Below, piece by piece: positions 1 through 5,927 of a stretch of DNA of 7,445 nt. Each line of letters opens with the position of its first letter. Position 1 is the stretch's first letter. A program made the translations under genes and the position numbers. The notes beneath the pieces were generated by a model, which was not told where the DNA came from, did not search any database, and saw nothing but the letters and a program-made list of their open reading frames with translations. The stretch comes from an uncultured Oscillospiraceae bacterium (GTDB lineage: Bacteria > Bacillota > Clostridia > Oscillospirales > Oscillospiraceae): positions 1 through 7,445 of the forward strand of contig CAJULZ010000124.1 in NCBI GenBank assembly GCA_910587205.1, given 5' to 3'.

Positions 1-25
1 GTTCAGACGTGTGCTCTTCCGATCT
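1..25. other. Illumina adapter remnant (artefact)
   Basis: The first 25 bases match the 3' end of the Illumina TruSeq read-2 adapter, including the characteristic stretch GTGCTCTTCCGATCT at 11-25. Real sequence begins at base 26, exactly where the flavoprotein reading frame on the minus strand runs into it. This is untrimmed adapter at a contig edge. Any open reading frame using these bases (for example plus-strand frames starting near 9-11) is meaningless. The match is from memory of the adapter sequence, but it is long and distinctive. Confidence 0.96.
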
Positions 26-442
26 CTCTACGGCCAGACCCGTCACCCGGTCCCGGCAGATCTCCACCCCCTGGCGCCGCAACTCGAAAAGCAGCGCATC
101 CACAACATCGGCGGCTTTGTCGGAGCGTGGAAACACCCGATTCCCTCGTTCCGTTTTCAGTGGGACGCCCAGCCCTTCAAAAAATGCCATGGCGTCCTGC
201 GGCGAAAAGCGGCTAAATGCACTGTACAAAAACCTGCCGTTGCGGGGGATTGAACCCATTAGCACGTCCTGTGCGCAATTGTTAGTGACGTTGCAGCGCC
301 CTTTGCCTGTGATATACAGCTTTCGACCCACTTTTTCATTGGGTTCCAGCAGCAACACCCCCGCCCTCTCCCGGGCGGCGGCAATAGCGGCCATCATCCC
401 AGCGGCACCGCCGCCGGCCACGACGACTTTACTTGTCCCCAT
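26..442 (-). CDS. HI0933/BaiN-family NAD(P)/FAD-dependent oxidoreductase, N-terminal part (truncated by contig end)
   Basis: This is the N-terminal 139 residues of a flavoprotein of the HI0933 family (the group often annotated aminoacetone oxidase-like or BaiN). The Rossmann FAD-binding loop appears as VVVAGGGAAGMMAAIAAA at residues 6-23. The family signature GKGRCNVTN lies at residues 46-54 and includes Cys50. A further conserved-looking FYSAFSxF-type segment lies near residues 71-80. Full-length members are about 400 residues, so roughly two thirds is missing because the assembly ends in adapter sequence, not because the gene is broken. The ATG at 442 lies 14 bases inside the end of the RpiR regulator gene and is preceded by an AAAGGTGG ribosome binding site, so the two are co-transcribed and probably translationally coupled. 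Substrate and physiological reaction are not known for most of the family. The family call is firm; the specific function is open. Confidence 0.9.
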
Positions 443-1301
443 ATTCCACCTTTTCATAAACCTGGTACTCGTCCCAGATATGCTCCAGCCGCTCAAAGGT
501 AGCGGTGACTTCTTCAGATTTTCTCCGCCCCACCGCCACAATCAGGGCGTTGATAACGGACAACGGCGCCACCAGTGAATCCACAAAGGACGCCATGTCG
601 CTTTTGGCCAGCAGCCGGTAATTGGCAGTATCGTACAGCGGGGAAAGCTCGCTATCCGTGATCGCCACCACCGTGGCACCCTGATCCCGGGCAAACTCCA
701 TGGCCCGCACGCATCGGGTGGAGTATCGGGGAAAACTGATGCCCACCACTACGTCCCCCTCCCCAACCCGGAGCATTTGTTCAAACATCTCGCTAGCCAG
801 ACTGGTCTGCACTTGGCATACATTGTCAAAAATCAACTTAAAATAAAACGTAAGGAAGTCGGACAGCGCCGCCGATGAGCGCACACCCAGGATGTAGATA
901 CGTTTCGCCTTTACGATGGCCTCCACTGTGGCGGAAAAGTCTTCCCGGCTCAGCTCAGCCAAAGACATCCGCAGTTTTTCCATGTCCGCCTGCACTACTT
1001 TTTCCAGCACATCCTGGGTTCCCAGCCGGTCGTAGGACACCTCAATGCGCTGCACTGTAGTCAGCTTGCTGCGGATCATCTCCTGCATGGCCTTCTGCAT
1101 AGCGGGATAGCCGTCATAACCCAGCTCGGCGGCGAACCGCACCACCGTGGACTCGCTGATTTTCACCGTCTGGCCCAACTTGGCGGCAGTCATAAAAGCG
1201 GCTTTGTCGTAATTTTCCAGGATGTAGCGTCCAATTAGCTTCTGTCCCTTGGAAAAAGTGCCCATCCTGCTCTGGATGGTCGTCAAAATATCACGGTTCA
1301 T
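429..1301 (-). CDS. MurR/RpiR-family transcriptional regulator (HTH + SIS domain)
   Basis: This 290-residue DNA-binding regulator has the normal length and layout of the MurR/RpiR family. The N-terminal HTH_6 domain spans about residues 1-77, with the recognition region around KISESTVVRFAAELGYDGYP (48-66). After a linker, a SIS sugar-phosphate-binding domain covers about residues 125-255. It shows the typical beta-strand plus serine motif YILGVRSSAALSDF (136-149) and a second ligand loop GISFPRYSTR (187-196). Family members sense phosphosugars (for example MurNAc-6-P or glucosamine-6-P) and control nearby catabolic genes. No sugar gene is visible here, and the only downstream partner is a flavoprotein, so the regulon cannot be inferred. 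The start ATG has an AGGGTAGG-type site about 11 bases upstream. The gene has its own promoter and overlaps the flavoprotein start by 14 bases. Family assignment is secure; ligand and targets are unknown. Confidence 0.93.
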   Translation of the reverse strand: MNRDILTTIQSRMGTFSKGQKLIGRYILENYDKAAFMTAAKLGQTVKISESTVVRFAAELGYDGYPAMQKAMQEMIRSKLTTVQRIEVSYDRLGTQDVLEKVVQADMEKLRMSLAELSREDFSATVEAIVKAKRIYILGVRSSAALSDFLTFYFKLIFDNVCQVQTSLASEMFEQMLRVGEGDVVVGISFPRYSTRCVRAMEFARDQGATVVAITDSELSPLYDTANYRLLAKSDMASFVDSLVAPLSVINALIVAVGRRKSEEVTATFERLEHIWDEYQVYEKVEYGDK

Positions 1302-1342
1302 AGCGATATAAACCTACCCTGTTCTCTTTTCTCTCAAGACGG

Positions 1343-1361
1343 CAGGAGCTCGATCCTCCTG
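1343..1361 (-). promoter_or_regulatory. Small inverted repeat in the rpiR leader (possible operator)
   Basis: A perfect 6-bp inverted repeat (CAGGAG/CTCCTG) with a 7-base spacer lies about 6-24 bases downstream of the predicted rpiR transcription start. MurR/RpiR proteins bind inverted repeats, often at their own promoters, so an autoregulatory operator in roadblock position is possible. The repeat is short and could equally be a minor RNA hairpin or chance. Confidence 0.25.
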
Positions 1362-1373
1362 TCAACGGACACT

Positions 1374-1402
1374 ATCATAACGGTTCAGTGAGAAAAAAGC
1401 AA
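1374..1402 (-). promoter_or_regulatory. Sigma-A-type promoter for rpiR-flavoprotein unit
   Basis: Reading on the minus strand, a -35 TTGCTT (1402-1397) is followed after exactly 17 bases by a -10 TATGAT (1379-1374). A transcript would start near 1367, about 65 bases upstream of the regulator's ATG. The -35 element shares bases with the T-run of the rluB terminator, so the previous operon's end and this start are interlocked. Confidence 0.6.
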
Positions 1403-1434
1403 GTGGTTTTGCACGTTTTCCCCTTCAAACTTGC
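1393..1434 (-). terminator. Probable intrinsic terminator after rluB
   Basis: On the minus strand GCAAGT (1434-1429) can pair with ACTTGC (1404-1399), which is followed directly by six T residues (1398-1393). The stem can be extended by TTT/AAA across a two-base CC bulge. The stem begins inside the last codons of rluB. The loop is long for a terminator, and a competing 7-bp pairing TTTTGCA/TGCAAAA (1438-1432 with 1413-1407) uses some of the same bases, so efficiency is uncertain. Confidence 0.5.
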
Positions 1435-2117
1435 AAAATCTCTCGCTCCCGCCCCGTTAAAAACCGCCATTGCCCCGGCTTCAGTTCTCCCAGCTGCAAT
1501 TCCCCCTCCCGCACCCGGCGCAGCCGCTCCACTTCAAGCCCAGCCGCCGCGCACATACGGCGTACCTGCCGGTTCTTCCCCTGGTGGATTATCACAAGAA
1601 GGCTGTGTTCCCCCGTGCGCTCCACCCAGTCGGCGGTAAGCACCTCCCCGCCGTCCTCCACTGGCGCGGAGAGAATTGGCAGAGCCCGGCCTATATCGCC
1701 GGCCACCTGCACATGGTACTCCTTTTCTACCCTATGGGACGGGTGGGTAAGCAGCTGGGTCAGCGTCCCGTCGTCGGTTAGGAGCAGTAGGCCTTCCGAA
1801 TCCATATCCAGCCGGCCTACCGGCCACACCCGAGCCGGACACCCGGATACCAGGTCTACCACCGTCCGCCTCCCTTTTTCGTCGGACAGCGTACTAACAT
1901 ATCCCCTTGGCTTGTTCAGTATGATGTACGTGCGGCCTGCCGGGGCAGACAATGACGCACCGTCCACCAAAACCAAATCCCTCCCGGAATCGGCCTTATC
2001 CCCTAAATGGGCCCGTCTCCCGTTGACGGTCACCCGCCCCGCCAAAATGTATTCCTCCGCACGGCGGCGGGAACACACCCCCGCCGCCGACAAAAGTTTT
2101 TGGAGCCTCTCCTCCAT
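1425..2117 (-). CDS. rluB: RluB/RsuA-family 16S/23S rRNA pseudouridine synthase
   Basis: This 230-residue enzyme isomerises a uridine in ribosomal RNA to pseudouridine. It has an N-terminal S4 RNA-binding domain (about residues 1-60: ERLQKLLSAAGVCSRRRAEEYILAGRVTVNG). The catalytic RsuA-family domain follows, with motif I ILNKPRGY (66-73), catalytic Asp104 in PVGRLDMDSEGLLLLTDDG, KEY at 132-134, and GKNRQVRRM at 180-188. The open frame extends 118 codons further upstream, but that part only shadows the carboxypeptidase gene. The ATG at 2117 is chosen because the S4 domain starts there and an AGGAGGGG site overlaps the stop codon of dacF nine bases upstream. It is the last gene of the scpA operon. 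In Bacillus subtilis rluB also sits near scpAB and dacB, which supports RluB (23S rRNA) over RsuA or RluE. The family is certain; the exact target uridine is inferred. Confidence 0.93.
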   Translation of the reverse strand: MEERLQKLLSAAGVCSRRRAEEYILAGRVTVNGRRAHLGDKADSGRDLVLVDGASLSAPAGRTYIILNKPRGYVSTLSDEKGRRTVVDLVSGCPARVWPVGRLDMDSEGLLLLTDDGTLTQLLTHPSHRVEKEYHVQVAGDIGRALPILSAPVEDGGEVLTADWVERTGEHSLLVIIHQGKNRQVRRMCAAAGLEVERLRRVREGELQLGELKPGQWRFLTGREREILQV

Positions 2118-2131
2118 GACCACAGCCCCTC

Positions 2132-3262
2132 CTATCTGCAATCCGGAAGCTGGTTCCCTGTCTCCCTGCCGCCCAACAGCGTCCGAATCTTTTCCCAAAA
2201 CGTCACCGGTTCCCGGACGTCCCGGTCTGCACATCCCCGGCTCACCAGCGGCATCCCGGCTACCAGCTCGCCATTGAGCCGCCACCGCACTTCGCCCAGC
2301 TGCACTCCGGCCGGGATCGGAGCCGAGGCGCACCGCACCAGCTCCACTTCCCGCACCAGTTCCTCCCCACAGGCAAGCGGATAGCCCAACTCGCCCTTTG
2401 TCTCCACCCCTATGCCGGGAACCAGGCTGCCCTGCACCGCCACCACACCCATCCGTTCCCCCTGGCCGCACAGCACATGCCGAGGGTAGGTCTCAAAGCC
2501 GTAGTCCAGCAGCTTAGCGTGGTCGTTCCAGTCGTCCCCGTCGTTAAAGGTAACGCAGATCAGCGTCTGTCCATCTCTCTCGGCGGCAGACACCAAAGTA
2601 CGCCCGGCCTTCTCAGTGAACCCGGTTTTCATTCCAACACACCCCTCATACCGGTGCAGGAGCTTATTGTGATTGACAAAAGTCCGGGTACCGATGGTGA
2701 TGGATCGGGTAGCACATATCTCCGCCACGATCTTGTTTTTCAGGCACGCCTGAGCCAGCAGGGCCATGTCATAGGCGCTGGAATAATGCCCCTCCGCATC
2801 CAAACCACTGGGATTGACAAAGGCGCTGTCCATCATCCCCAGCTCCGCCGCCTTCTCGTTCATCAGCATGGCGAATTCCTCTGCGCTCCCCGCCACATAG
2901 CAGGCGATGACCATGGCCGCGTCGTTGCCCGACTGGAGCAGTAGCCCGTACAGCAGTCCCTGTAGCGTGATCTCCTCCCCCGCCGCCAGGTAGATGGACG
3001 AACCCTCGCTGCCTAACCACTCCCCTTTTACGGTCACTACCTCATTCAGATCTCCGGCCTGCTCCACGGCCACCAGGGCCGTCATTAGCTTGGTAGTGCT
3101 GGCAATGAGCCGGGGGCGGTGAGCGTCGTGCTCATAGAGCACCCGCCCGCTCTCCGCATCCATAAGAACCGCGCTGGCCGCATGGGTGTCCACCGCCCAC
3201 GCGGGCGGGCACAGTAGGGTTGCGGCTGCCAGCCCGGCCAGCATTCTGATTGCTTTTCGCAT
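2132..3262 (-). CDS. dacF: D-alanyl-D-alanine carboxypeptidase (DacF-like, peptidase S11 / class C PBP)
   Basis: This 376-residue penicillin-binding protein trims the terminal D-Ala from peptidoglycan stem peptides outside the membrane. An N-terminal signal peptide (MRKAIRM, hydrophobic LAGLAAATLL, AWA-VD) predicts cleavage near residue 23. All three S11 motifs are present: STTK (Ser55 nucleophile, Lys58), SGN (111-113) and KTG (212-214), plus the NHNKLL segment at 197-202. A PBP5-type beta-rich C-terminal domain follows (about 262-342). The C-terminal segment TFWEKIRTLLGG (354-365) could be an amphipathic membrane anchor, although the tail is short. Lying directly after gerW, it is more likely a DacF-type sporulation enzyme than a vegetative DacA, but this is inference. 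The ATG at 3262 follows a GGGAG site buried in a hairpin. The 87-base gap before it holds a possible sporulation promoter. The stop codon overlaps the rluB ribosome binding site. Confidence 0.93.
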   Translation of the reverse strand: MRKAIRMLAGLAAATLLCPPAWAVDTHAASAVLMDAESGRVLYEHDAHRPRLIASTTKLMTALVAVEQAGDLNEVVTVKGEWLGSEGSSIYLAAGEEITLQGLLYGLLLQSGNDAAMVIACYVAGSAEEFAMLMNEKAAELGMMDSAFVNPSGLDAEGHYSSAYDMALLAQACLKNKIVAEICATRSITIGTRTFVNHNKLLHRYEGCVGMKTGFTEKAGRTLVSAAERDGQTLICVTFNDGDDWNDHAKLLDYGFETYPRHVLCGQGERMGVVAVQGSLVPGIGVETKGELGYPLACGEELVREVELVRCASAPIPAGVQLGEVRWRLNGELVAGMPLVSRGCADRDVREPVTFWEKIRTLLGGRETGNQLPDCR

Positions 3263-3270
3263 AAAAGGTC

Positions 3271-3298
3271 ACTCCCATCCGCATGGTCAGATGGGAGT
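3271..3298 (-). promoter_or_regulatory. Hairpin sequestering the dacF ribosome binding site
   Basis: A perfect 9-bp inverted repeat (ACTCCCATC, 10-base loop, GATGGGAGT on the minus strand) lies just before dacF. The 3' arm contains GGGAG, the only good Shine-Dalgarno candidate, nine bases from the ATG at 3262. In a transcript reading through from gerW the site would be paired. It is not a convincing terminator because only four T residues follow, after an intervening GACC. Confidence 0.55.
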
Positions 3299-3327
3299 AG
3301 TATGGCCTTCATCACCCGGCGTTATCC
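3298..3327 (-). promoter_or_regulatory. Candidate forespore (sigma-G/F-like) promoter for dacF
   Basis: On the minus strand CATACTA (3304-3298) fits the sigma-G -10 consensus as I recall it (CATnnTA). A GGATA element (3327-3323) resembling the -35 lies 18 bases upstream. Initiation would fall near 3291, inside the 5' arm of the dacF hairpin. DacF genes are forespore-expressed in Bacillus. The -35 match is imperfect, so this is tentative. Confidence 0.3.
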
Positions 3328-3349
3328 GGGCGGGCTATGGTGCGCATGG

Positions 3350-3742
3350 TTACTCCACAGCGCCCTCTGCGCTTTTTTTGTCAATATAGCCCGTAACCCT
3401 TTCAAACATCTCGGGCACCAGGTCCACCACACGGCTGACGGTGTCTCCCGGCGGGGGCGCCACCGGCAGCAGGCGGACAGAACCGTCTTTCACGATGAGG
3501 AATGCGATAGGCATCACATTGACCCCCGCCCCTGCGCCTCCGCCGAAGCACCAGGGCTGGGCCTTGCCAAAGTCCGAGCCGCCCGTAGCAAAACCAAACG
3601 ACAGCTTGGATACCGGGATCAGCGTCACGCCGTCCTGGGTGACGATGGGCTGGCCCACCACCGTATTGGCGTCCACCATCTCCCGGATCTTATTCATGGT
3701 GGTCTGGAGCACTTCGTTGATGGGATGGTTGTTTTCACTCAT
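3350..3742 (-). CDS. gerW: GerW/YtfJ-family sporulation protein
   Basis: This 130-residue protein is recognisable as the GerW (YtfJ) family. The N-terminal helix HPINEVLQTTMNKIREMVDANTVVGQPI (6-33) and the conserved core DGVTLIPVSKLSFGFATGGSDFG (37-59) are typical. A glycine-rich GGGAGAGVNVMPIAFLIV stretch (67-84) follows, with an end rich in charged residues. In Bacillus subtilis GerW is a sporulation protein linked to spore germination; its biochemical activity is unknown. Length fits the family. No signal peptide or membrane segment is visible. The ATG at 3742 overlaps the end of the DUF2953 gene by 8 bases and has a clear AGGAGG site nine bases upstream, so the pair is translationally coupled, matching the ytfI-ytfJ pairing in bacilli. 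Its presence supports a spore-forming lineage, although homologues also occur in some strains not known to sporulate. Confidence 0.92.
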   Translation of the reverse strand: MSENNHPINEVLQTTMNKIREMVDANTVVGQPIVTQDGVTLIPVSKLSFGFATGGSDFGKAQPWCFGGGAGAGVNVMPIAFLIVKDGSVRLLPVAPPPGDTVSRVVDLVPEMFERVTGYIDKKSAEGAVE

Positions 3743-4370
3743 GACTCATTGCCTCCTGTTTTTTTCTGGTGGGGTTCCCGCTCTTGATCCATGTGACAAG
3801 CGCCTTCACGCCGTAGTGTACGCCCAACGTCACGATCTGCCCAACGGTCAGGGTAACGGCCGCCTCCGCCTCCACCCCAGGTTGGGTACGGTTGTAATCC
3901 ATGCCGATTTGGAACGAGTGACACTTTACCTTAAAATTATTGTCCAAAATGGGCCAGATCATCCCCAAGGCGGCGTTGGCCTGCCCATAGCCCAACGCGA
4001 TGGCTGCGGGATCGCTGCCACCCCAGATCAGCTCCAGCTCCAAATCGTCAATGCGGATCTTCCGTTTCAGCGCCCCGCAGGCCTGTCCCACCACAGGCAG
4101 CAGCTTCATCAGCCGGGACAGCGTACCGGGCTGCCCTTCCTTGGGCTCTTTTTTATGCTTCTCCGCCGCGGCAGGTAGTTCTTTTTTCTTCTTTCCCTTA
4201 TTGGGCTTTTTTTCTTTTGCTTTAGCGGGCAGAAGCTGGATTTTCAGAGGCCCTGCCAACACCCATGCAAACAGCCCTTCCTCTCCATAGCGCACCCGCC
4301 CGCCGATCCGAACCAGGGAAATCAACCACAGTACAGCCAGAACAATCAGCAGCGCCTTTAGGAAGGTCAT
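3735..4370 (-). CDS. DUF2953 (YtfI-like) membrane-anchored protein
   Basis: This 211-residue protein has one N-terminal membrane segment (LLIVLAVLWLISLV, about 7-20). Next comes a short beta-type region (RVRYGEEGLFAWVLAGPLKIQLLP, 25-48), then a lysine-rich linker (about 49-78, including KGKKKK). The C-terminal domain holds the DUF2953 pattern IDDLELELIWGGSDPAAIALGYGQANAALGMIWP (107-140). It matches YtfI, whose function is not established. In bacilli it is encoded directly upstream of ytfJ/gerW, as here. The ATG overlaps the scpB stop by four bases (ATGA), and an AGGAGGAAGG site lies upstream, so translation is coupled to ScpB. The lysine-rich linker probably lies on the cytoplasmic side or binds acidic surfaces, but that is speculation. 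Family assignment rests on the C-terminal motif and gene order. Confidence 0.82.
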   Translation of the reverse strand: MTFLKALLIVLAVLWLISLVRIGGRVRYGEEGLFAWVLAGPLKIQLLPAKAKEKKPNKGKKKKELPAAAEKHKKEPKEGQPGTLSRLMKLLPVVGQACGALKRKIRIDDLELELIWGGSDPAAIALGYGQANAALGMIWPILDNNFKVKCHSFQIGMDYNRTQPGVEAEAAVTLTVGQIVTLGVHYGVKALVTWIKSGNPTRKKQEAMSHE

Positions 4371-4975
4371 AGCGCGCCCCCTTCCTCCTGCTGAACCCCC
4401 TCCGCCTGCTGGAGGCGCTGGAGGGCAGATTCCATCTCCATGGTGAGCTGTGCCTCCTCCTGAGTCGCGGGAGGCAGTTCCGGTAAATCGTCCAGACTGC
4501 CCAGCCCAAAGGAGCGCAGAAAGTTTTTTGTCGTGCGGAACTGCATGGGCCGCCCCGGCACCGCCAGCCGGCCCGCCTCACAGATCAGCTCCCGCTCCAG
4601 CAGCAGCCCCACGGTGTAAGAGCTGTCCACTCCGCGGACCTGCTCAATGTACGCCCGGGTTACGGGCTGGAAATAGGCGATAATCGCCAATACCTCCAGG
4701 GCAGGCTGGGACAGGCGGGCAGGCTTACGGTTTTCCAGAGTTTTTCGGATATAGGCCGCATGCTCCGGCGCGGAGCACATCTGCCAGCTGCCGTCCAGCC
4801 GCACCAACCGGATGCCCCGGCGTTCATAGCTGTAAAAATCCGCAATCCGCTGGCATACGCTATCCACCGTCTCCCGATCCTGCCCCAGGGTGAGGCAGAT
4901 GCGCTCCACAGGCACCGGATCCCCGGCGGCAAAAAGGATACCCTCGATGGCACTCTCCAACTCTTTTAAGTCCAT
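4367..4975 (-). CDS. scpB: Segregation and condensation protein B (ScpB)
   Basis: This 202-residue ScpB is a kite-family subunit of the SMC-ScpA-ScpB condensin that compacts and resolves bacterial chromosomes. The first winged-helix domain spans about residues 3-80 (LKELESAIEGILFAAGDPVPVERI). The second contains the highly conserved LSQPALEVLAIIAYFQPVTRAYIEQVRGVDSSYTV stretch (88-122), followed by GRPMQFRTTKNFLRSFGL (141-158). The tail is acidic and glutamine-rich, as is usual and probably disordered. Length is typical. The start at 4975 has a GGAGGGAGG site. It follows scpA after 63 bases, a longer gap than usual for this pair, and overlaps the DUF2953 gene by four bases. ScpB dimers bind the central region of ScpA. 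No smc gene is visible in the window. Confidence 0.96.
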   Translation of the reverse strand: MDLKELESAIEGILFAAGDPVPVERICLTLGQDRETVDSVCQRIADFYSYERRGIRLVRLDGSWQMCSAPEHAAYIRKTLENRKPARLSQPALEVLAIIAYFQPVTRAYIEQVRGVDSSYTVGLLLERELICEAGRLAVPGRPMQFRTTKNFLRSFGLGSLDDLPELPPATQEEAQLTMEMESALQRLQQAEGVQQEEGGAL

Positions 4976-5021
4976 ATGGCCTCCCTCCTTCCCCGGTTCT
5001 CAAGCTGCGCCTGTTCACAAT

Positions 5022-5035
5022 GCGCGATCCCGCGC
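5022..5035 (-). other. Small GC hairpin between scpA and scpB
   Basis: A perfect 5-bp GCGCG/CGCGC stem with a 4-base loop starts 3 bases after the scpA stop codon, within the 63-base scpA-scpB gap. There is no T-run, so it is not a terminator. It could protect the upstream 3' end or tune relative expression, but it may be incidental in GC-rich DNA. Confidence 0.25.
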
Positions 5036-5038
5036 TTC

Positions 5039-5839
5039 TCAGTAGCTGTCCATCGCCATATCGGCGCCATCTTGGGAGTCTTCAACAGTGCTAGTGACAG
5101 TGCAGTCCTCCGCCGTCCCCGCCAAATGGATGCGGTTGGCCTTGCACAACTCCAAAATGGCCAAAAAGGTAGCCACCACCTCGGAACGGCTGCGGCTGGT
5201 CTTAAACAGCGCCCGGAACCGGGCCACACCGAACTGCACCAACCGTTCCAGGATAAAGCGGGCCTTATCCGCCACCGGGTAGGGCTCACGCCCCACAATG
5301 CCCTCAAAAGCGGCCACCGGCGGAGGCAGCTTGTTATCCGTCCGGGCCAGCACCGCGCGGATCGCGGACAGGATATCCACCCTGTCATGGACATAGCGAT
5401 ACGCCGTATCCGCCTTCACCGGCTCAGGCTGCTTGGTGAGGTAGTCCCGGCCAAACTCATACCGCCCGCCCAAGGGCCCGGCAACCCCTTTGATCTTCAT
5501 ATAGGTCTCCTGGCTCTTGTGTTCCTCCAGGGCAGCCATCAATTCCTCCATCTCGCTGAGGGCCACCTCGTCGTCGATGGACAGCAGCATCCGGGTCTTG
5601 ATGTAGACGAGATGGGCGGCCATGGTGACAAACTCGCTGGCCACCTCCAGGTTCAGCTTCTCCCGCTGGGCCATCCAGGCCAGGTACTGGTCCAGCAGGT
5701 CGGATATGCTGATATCCCGGATCTCGATTTTGTTTTTGCTCAGCAGGTGAAGGATCAGGTCAAGGGGGCCGTCGAAGTCCTCCATATCCTCCTGCTTAGC
5801 CTTCACCACCTTGTCCAGGTGGTAGACGGGGGCTTCCAT
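5039..5839 (-). CDS. scpA: Segregation and condensation protein A (ScpA, kleisin)
   Basis: This 266-residue ScpA is the kleisin that bridges the SMC heads and carries the ScpB dimer. The N-terminal SMC-neck-binding domain shows the hallmark FDGPLDLILHLLSKNKIEIRDISISDLLDQYL (22-53), followed by the helix EVASEFVTMAAHLVYIKTRMLL (65-86). The middle region (about 92-180) is the ScpB-binding part. A C-terminal winged helix (about 205-242: FKTSRSRSEVVATFLAILELCKANRIHL) contacts the SMC cap. An acidic, threonine- and aspartate-rich tail of about 24 residues follows. Length is normal. The ATG at 5839 has a GGGAGGGGAG site, and a consensus promoter lies 28-56 bases upstream, making this the first gene of the six-gene operon. 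Confidence 0.96.
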   Translation of the reverse strand: MEAPVYHLDKVVKAKQEDMEDFDGPLDLILHLLSKNKIEIRDISISDLLDQYLAWMAQREKLNLEVASEFVTMAAHLVYIKTRMLLSIDDEVALSEMEELMAALEEHKSQETYMKIKGVAGPLGGRYEFGRDYLTKQPEPVKADTAYRYVHDRVDILSAIRAVLARTDNKLPPPVAAFEGIVGREPYPVADKARFILERLVQFGVARFRALFKTSRSRSEVVATFLAILELCKANRIHLAGTAEDCTVTSTVEDSQDGADMAMDSY

Positions 5840-5866
5840 GGCTCCCCTCCCTTCTATAATAGGGAT

Positions 5867-5895
5867 ATTATAGCAAATTTTCTTGCAAAAAACAA
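5867..5895 (-). promoter_or_regulatory. Sigma-A promoter for the scpA operon
   Basis: On the minus strand TTGTTT (5895-5890), a 17-base AT-rich spacer, and a perfect TATAAT (5872-5867) form a near-consensus vegetative promoter. The transcript would start near 5860, about 20 bases before the scpA ATG. It is the strongest promoter in the window and separates the scpA operon from the NUDIX gene upstream. Confidence 0.8.
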
Positions 5896-5927
5896 GGGCC
5901 GGCTATTTTTTCTGCAAACCAGAACTC

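Noticed and set aside
1615..2277. Plus-strand open frame of 220 codons antisense to rluB and dacF
   Set aside because: No domain, proline/serine/arginine-rich shadow composition, and it straddles two well-supported minus-strand genes.
1425..2471. 348-codon version of the rluB frame with an N-terminal Gly/Arg-rich extension
   Set aside because: The extra 118 codons overlap dacF in another frame and look like shadow sequence. The S4 domain and a good ribosome binding site support the ATG at 2117.
3085..3315. Minus-strand frame starting upstream of dacF (76 codons)
   Set aside because: It overlaps the dacF start in another frame, runs through the hairpin, and has no motif. It was considered as a leader peptide but is too long and overlaps the coding signal peptide region.
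3315..3330. CCCGG/CCGGG 5-bp hairpin between gerW and dacF as terminator
   Set aside because: There is no T-run after it on either strand, so it is not supported as a terminator.
3441..4178. Plus-strand open frame of 245 codons antisense to gerW and the DUF2953 gene
   Set aside because: No recognisable motif, and both genes beneath it have clear family motifs and ribosome binding sites.
5883..5917. Possible terminator after the NUDIX gene (TTGC/GCAA plus A6/T6 pairing)
   Set aside because: The T-run is inside the stem, not after it. The stem is AT-rich with a two-base bulge, and it overlaps the scpA -35 box. Not convincing as an intrinsic terminator.
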